DNA from: Areca catechu
Lineage: Eukaryota > Streptophyta > Magnoliopsida > Arecales > Arecaceae
Direction of reading: 5' to 3'
Assembly: GCA_021397845.1 (NCBI GenBank)
Contig: CM038046.1
Span: 4,011,001 to 4,075,000 of the forward strand
Length of the DNA stretch: 64,000 nt
Positions 62,032-64,000 of the stretch are shown piece after piece. Within the stretch, counting starts at the first letter, position 1; each line of letters begins with the position of its first letter. The notes beneath the pieces were generated by a model, which had not been told where the DNA came from, searched no databases, and worked only from the letters and a program-made list of their open reading frames with translations. Made by a program: the position numbers and the translations under genes.

Positions 62032-63157
62032 ACGATTTTTCTTTCATTTCGGATGGGATGGAAAGAACTTGGACCTTTCACGTGAGATGGGAAGGCAGAG
62101 TCTTTTGATGTTTCTGGTATGCTCGTCCTACTTTGGTTTTACTCGTGTTCAAATGTGTGGACGGGATGCGAAGAGAGAAGTTTCGATAAAATGCTTTAGA
62201 TACTGGATCAAAATTATATATATATATATTGATTCTTGTTTTGTTAATTCTTTTGCTTTCTTTATAATGTTGACCGCATTAGATGGTGATGGACCTGAAT
62301 ATTCTCGCTGACCTTGCATCATAAACTTCGTGCTGCATGCTACTGCCCTACTTTCTATGCTCCATGACTTAAAACTCTGCACCCATGCGGACCGTGCTGC
62401 AACTGGATAGCGCATACCGCATAGCATGAGACTAGGATTTTTCACTTCCAGCAACATTCTCCAGCCTTGGGCAAAGAACCCACAGAAGAAGCCCCCTTGT
62501 TTTTTTGTTTTTGTTTTGTTTTTTTTTTCAGGGTTCTACGTTCAGGCCAGCCACCAAGAGCGGCCTTTCTTTCACTTCACTTTCTTAAAATCCCTCCACC
62601 ATTTTTGCCTCGTAGTGATTGGACTTCCTCGTGTTGGATTCAAGAATACCGGACAAGCCTTGTGAGGCTGCTTCTCATCGTTCTTGCTACTAACCATTTC
62701 AAGCAAAACGGTGAGATGAACCCACCTCAGATTTCAAACACTAAGTAAGAAATGAGGACGAGACAGGCCACAGGGGATCGACCCGATCAGGGGTGCTGCT
62801 TTTTGGTAGAAATATCGGAGGTGTTCATATTGAGTCAGAATACAGATCGTACAAAGCAAAAGCCCGACGGTTCCGTCCAACGTAAGTACAAAACAGAGCC
62901 CCAAACCCCTGTTACAAAGCGCTCCTGCAGCCGTCTTTGGTGTCTTCATCACAGTTCCTCTGGTGTTTTTTATTTATCCTAATAAATTTTCAGCCATGGT
63001 CTGAATATTTGATGCAATGGAGTGGAGTGGAAGATTATCTAGTCATTTATTGTTGGAAGAAGAAGCATATCAGTGGCAAATGTTTCAAACCATGCAAAAG
63101 GAAAGGCTATATACTGCACTGGGGCGCAAACATTGACATGATCCAGTTTCACTAGTG
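62032..63157. other. Unassigned sequence right of E4
   Basis: There are only short chance frames and T-rich tracts (62496-62530). If the exon at 63158-63244 is real, the last few hundred bases are its 3' UTR. I recognise nothing else. Confidence 0.45.
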
Positions 63158-63244
63158 TTAGGCATTAACTTTTGGAGCCCATCCGGCAATCACATACTCC
63201 TTCGCTGCCTTGGTCTTTATGAAGGACTCCCGATTGAAGAGCAG
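63158..63244 (-). CDS. Candidate terminal exon of an unidentified gene
   Basis: After an acceptor (TTGTCCAG) at 63245-63246, the minus strand is open for 28 codons and ends in TAA at 63158-63160. It reads LLFNRESFIKTKAAKEYVIA followed by GWAPKVNA. The composition and the clean acceptor look like a real protein C-terminus rather than chance AT-rich sequence. The rest of the gene would lie to the right, with an intron of at least 750 bases. I do not recognise the family. Confidence 0.4.
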   Translation of the reverse strand: MLFNRESFIKTKAAKEYVIAGWAPKVNA

Positions 63245-64000
63245 CTGGACAAATTGAGAATGTTACATCAAGTCTTTTACATAAAATTAATAATTAATGC
63301 AACATAGTTAGCACAAGGAAACATGGTAAGTAAATTGTGTTTAGGACAGCGCATTTCTTCAGTGATGAAACATAAGAATCCTGAAAGTGTGATGAAAATT
63401 ATTTGTTGATTCCATAAATAATTATTCATAGAATAACATGAGCGACATATAATTAAAATATAACTAAATGAGCAGAAATTGAAGAATACAGGCAATATTC
63501 TCTGAATGAGCAGCAATAACAATTTCCCAAACTTTAAAAAAACATTTAAAAAAAATACACATATTCCTTCCCTTGTAACTAGTCGCTTGAATAGCAGTTA
63601 TAGCTAATGATATACATAGCTAGTTTGTCCCTACCGCAGCAGCATGACTAGGTTTCAAGAAAATGACCTATTAATTCCCTCATTAACAAGCATAGCTTAA
63701 GCAAACGCATCAGCTTGTCTGTAGTCCTGTGCTGAAGGATATTTTTTTTTCAGCACCGGTGGATTGCCAAAAATATTTCATTTTGGTCTATGTAATAGAA
63801 ATTTTCTAATGAAAAAAAACAAGGGACTTGGTCTTTAACATTCACTTTTAGTTTGAGAATTACTGCAATTATTTATATTGTGAGCCTTACAAAGGTAACA
63901 GAACAACTAACAACAGCATTGTAAAAGGATTCCATAACCAACAGAAGCATATTTCTGCAAGTTTAAGCAATCATTCCATCACCACCACACACACGTGAGC
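63245..64000. other. AT-rich right end, presumed intron
   Basis: No exon or element was recognised with confidence. An acceptor-like TTGCAG on the minus strand near 63955-63960 is followed by about 50 bases that could be exon, but no conserved protein word is seen. Confidence 0.35.

Overview
The window is nuclear DNA of a flowering plant, most likely a monocot and possibly a palm. It carries an intact plant-type actin gene, a plant vacuolar-type beta-hexosaminidase with many short exons, and a dense stack of Ty3/gypsy LTR retrotransposons, a LINE, a tRNA-derived SINE and small hAT-type elements. The family assignment is an impression from repeat types; no species-specific marker was read. There are no operons, CRISPR arrays or prokaryotic features.

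Layout. (1) 1-14.3 kb: the 5' part of a minus-strand HEXO1-type beta-N-acetylhexosaminidase gene. Ten coding exons, including a 17-nt micro-exon, are readable from 14247 down to 2664. The last third of the protein must lie beyond the left edge. A TATA box lies at 14314-14322, and the introns hold a 350-bp hAT-type element and a related relic. (2) 14.3-16.4 kb: AT-rich intergenic DNA. (3) 16.4-44 kb: one nested transposon block. A minus-strand L1-type LINE (poly-A end at 16426, RT at 33.4-34.0 and 40.8-41.1 kb, endonuclease and ORF1 up to about 44.0 kb) was hit twice. E1 (16470-31427), a plus-strand Tat-like element, has perfect GAATA target duplications. E3 (34045-40832) is an Athila-like minus-strand element. 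E1 was itself split in its 3' LTR by E2 (24036-30755), a minus-strand chromovirus derivative. (4) 44-48.1 kb: an intact 377-residue actin gene on the minus strand with a leader intron. (5) 48-55.5 kb: a dimeric SINE, then three solo LTRs of the E1 family, two of them inside one TATG-rich microsatellite. (6) 55.5-62 kb: E4, a second chromovirus-type element with the same body plan as E2. (7) 62-64 kb: unassigned sequence with one candidate terminal exon of a minus-strand gene entering from the right.

Only HEXO1 and actin look like functional host genes; they have no known functional link. All four LTR elements are internally deleted and non-autonomous. E2 and E4 keep gag and the integrase tail with chromodomain but have no protease, RT, RNase H or integrase core. 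E1 keeps only a deleted integrase and has about 29 copies of a 106-bp tandem repeat. E3 keeps a gag C-terminus and a pre-RT segment. The most informative material is the set of element boundaries, which gives an order of insertions: LINE first, then E1 and E3, then E2 into E1, with E4 probably the youngest LTR element.
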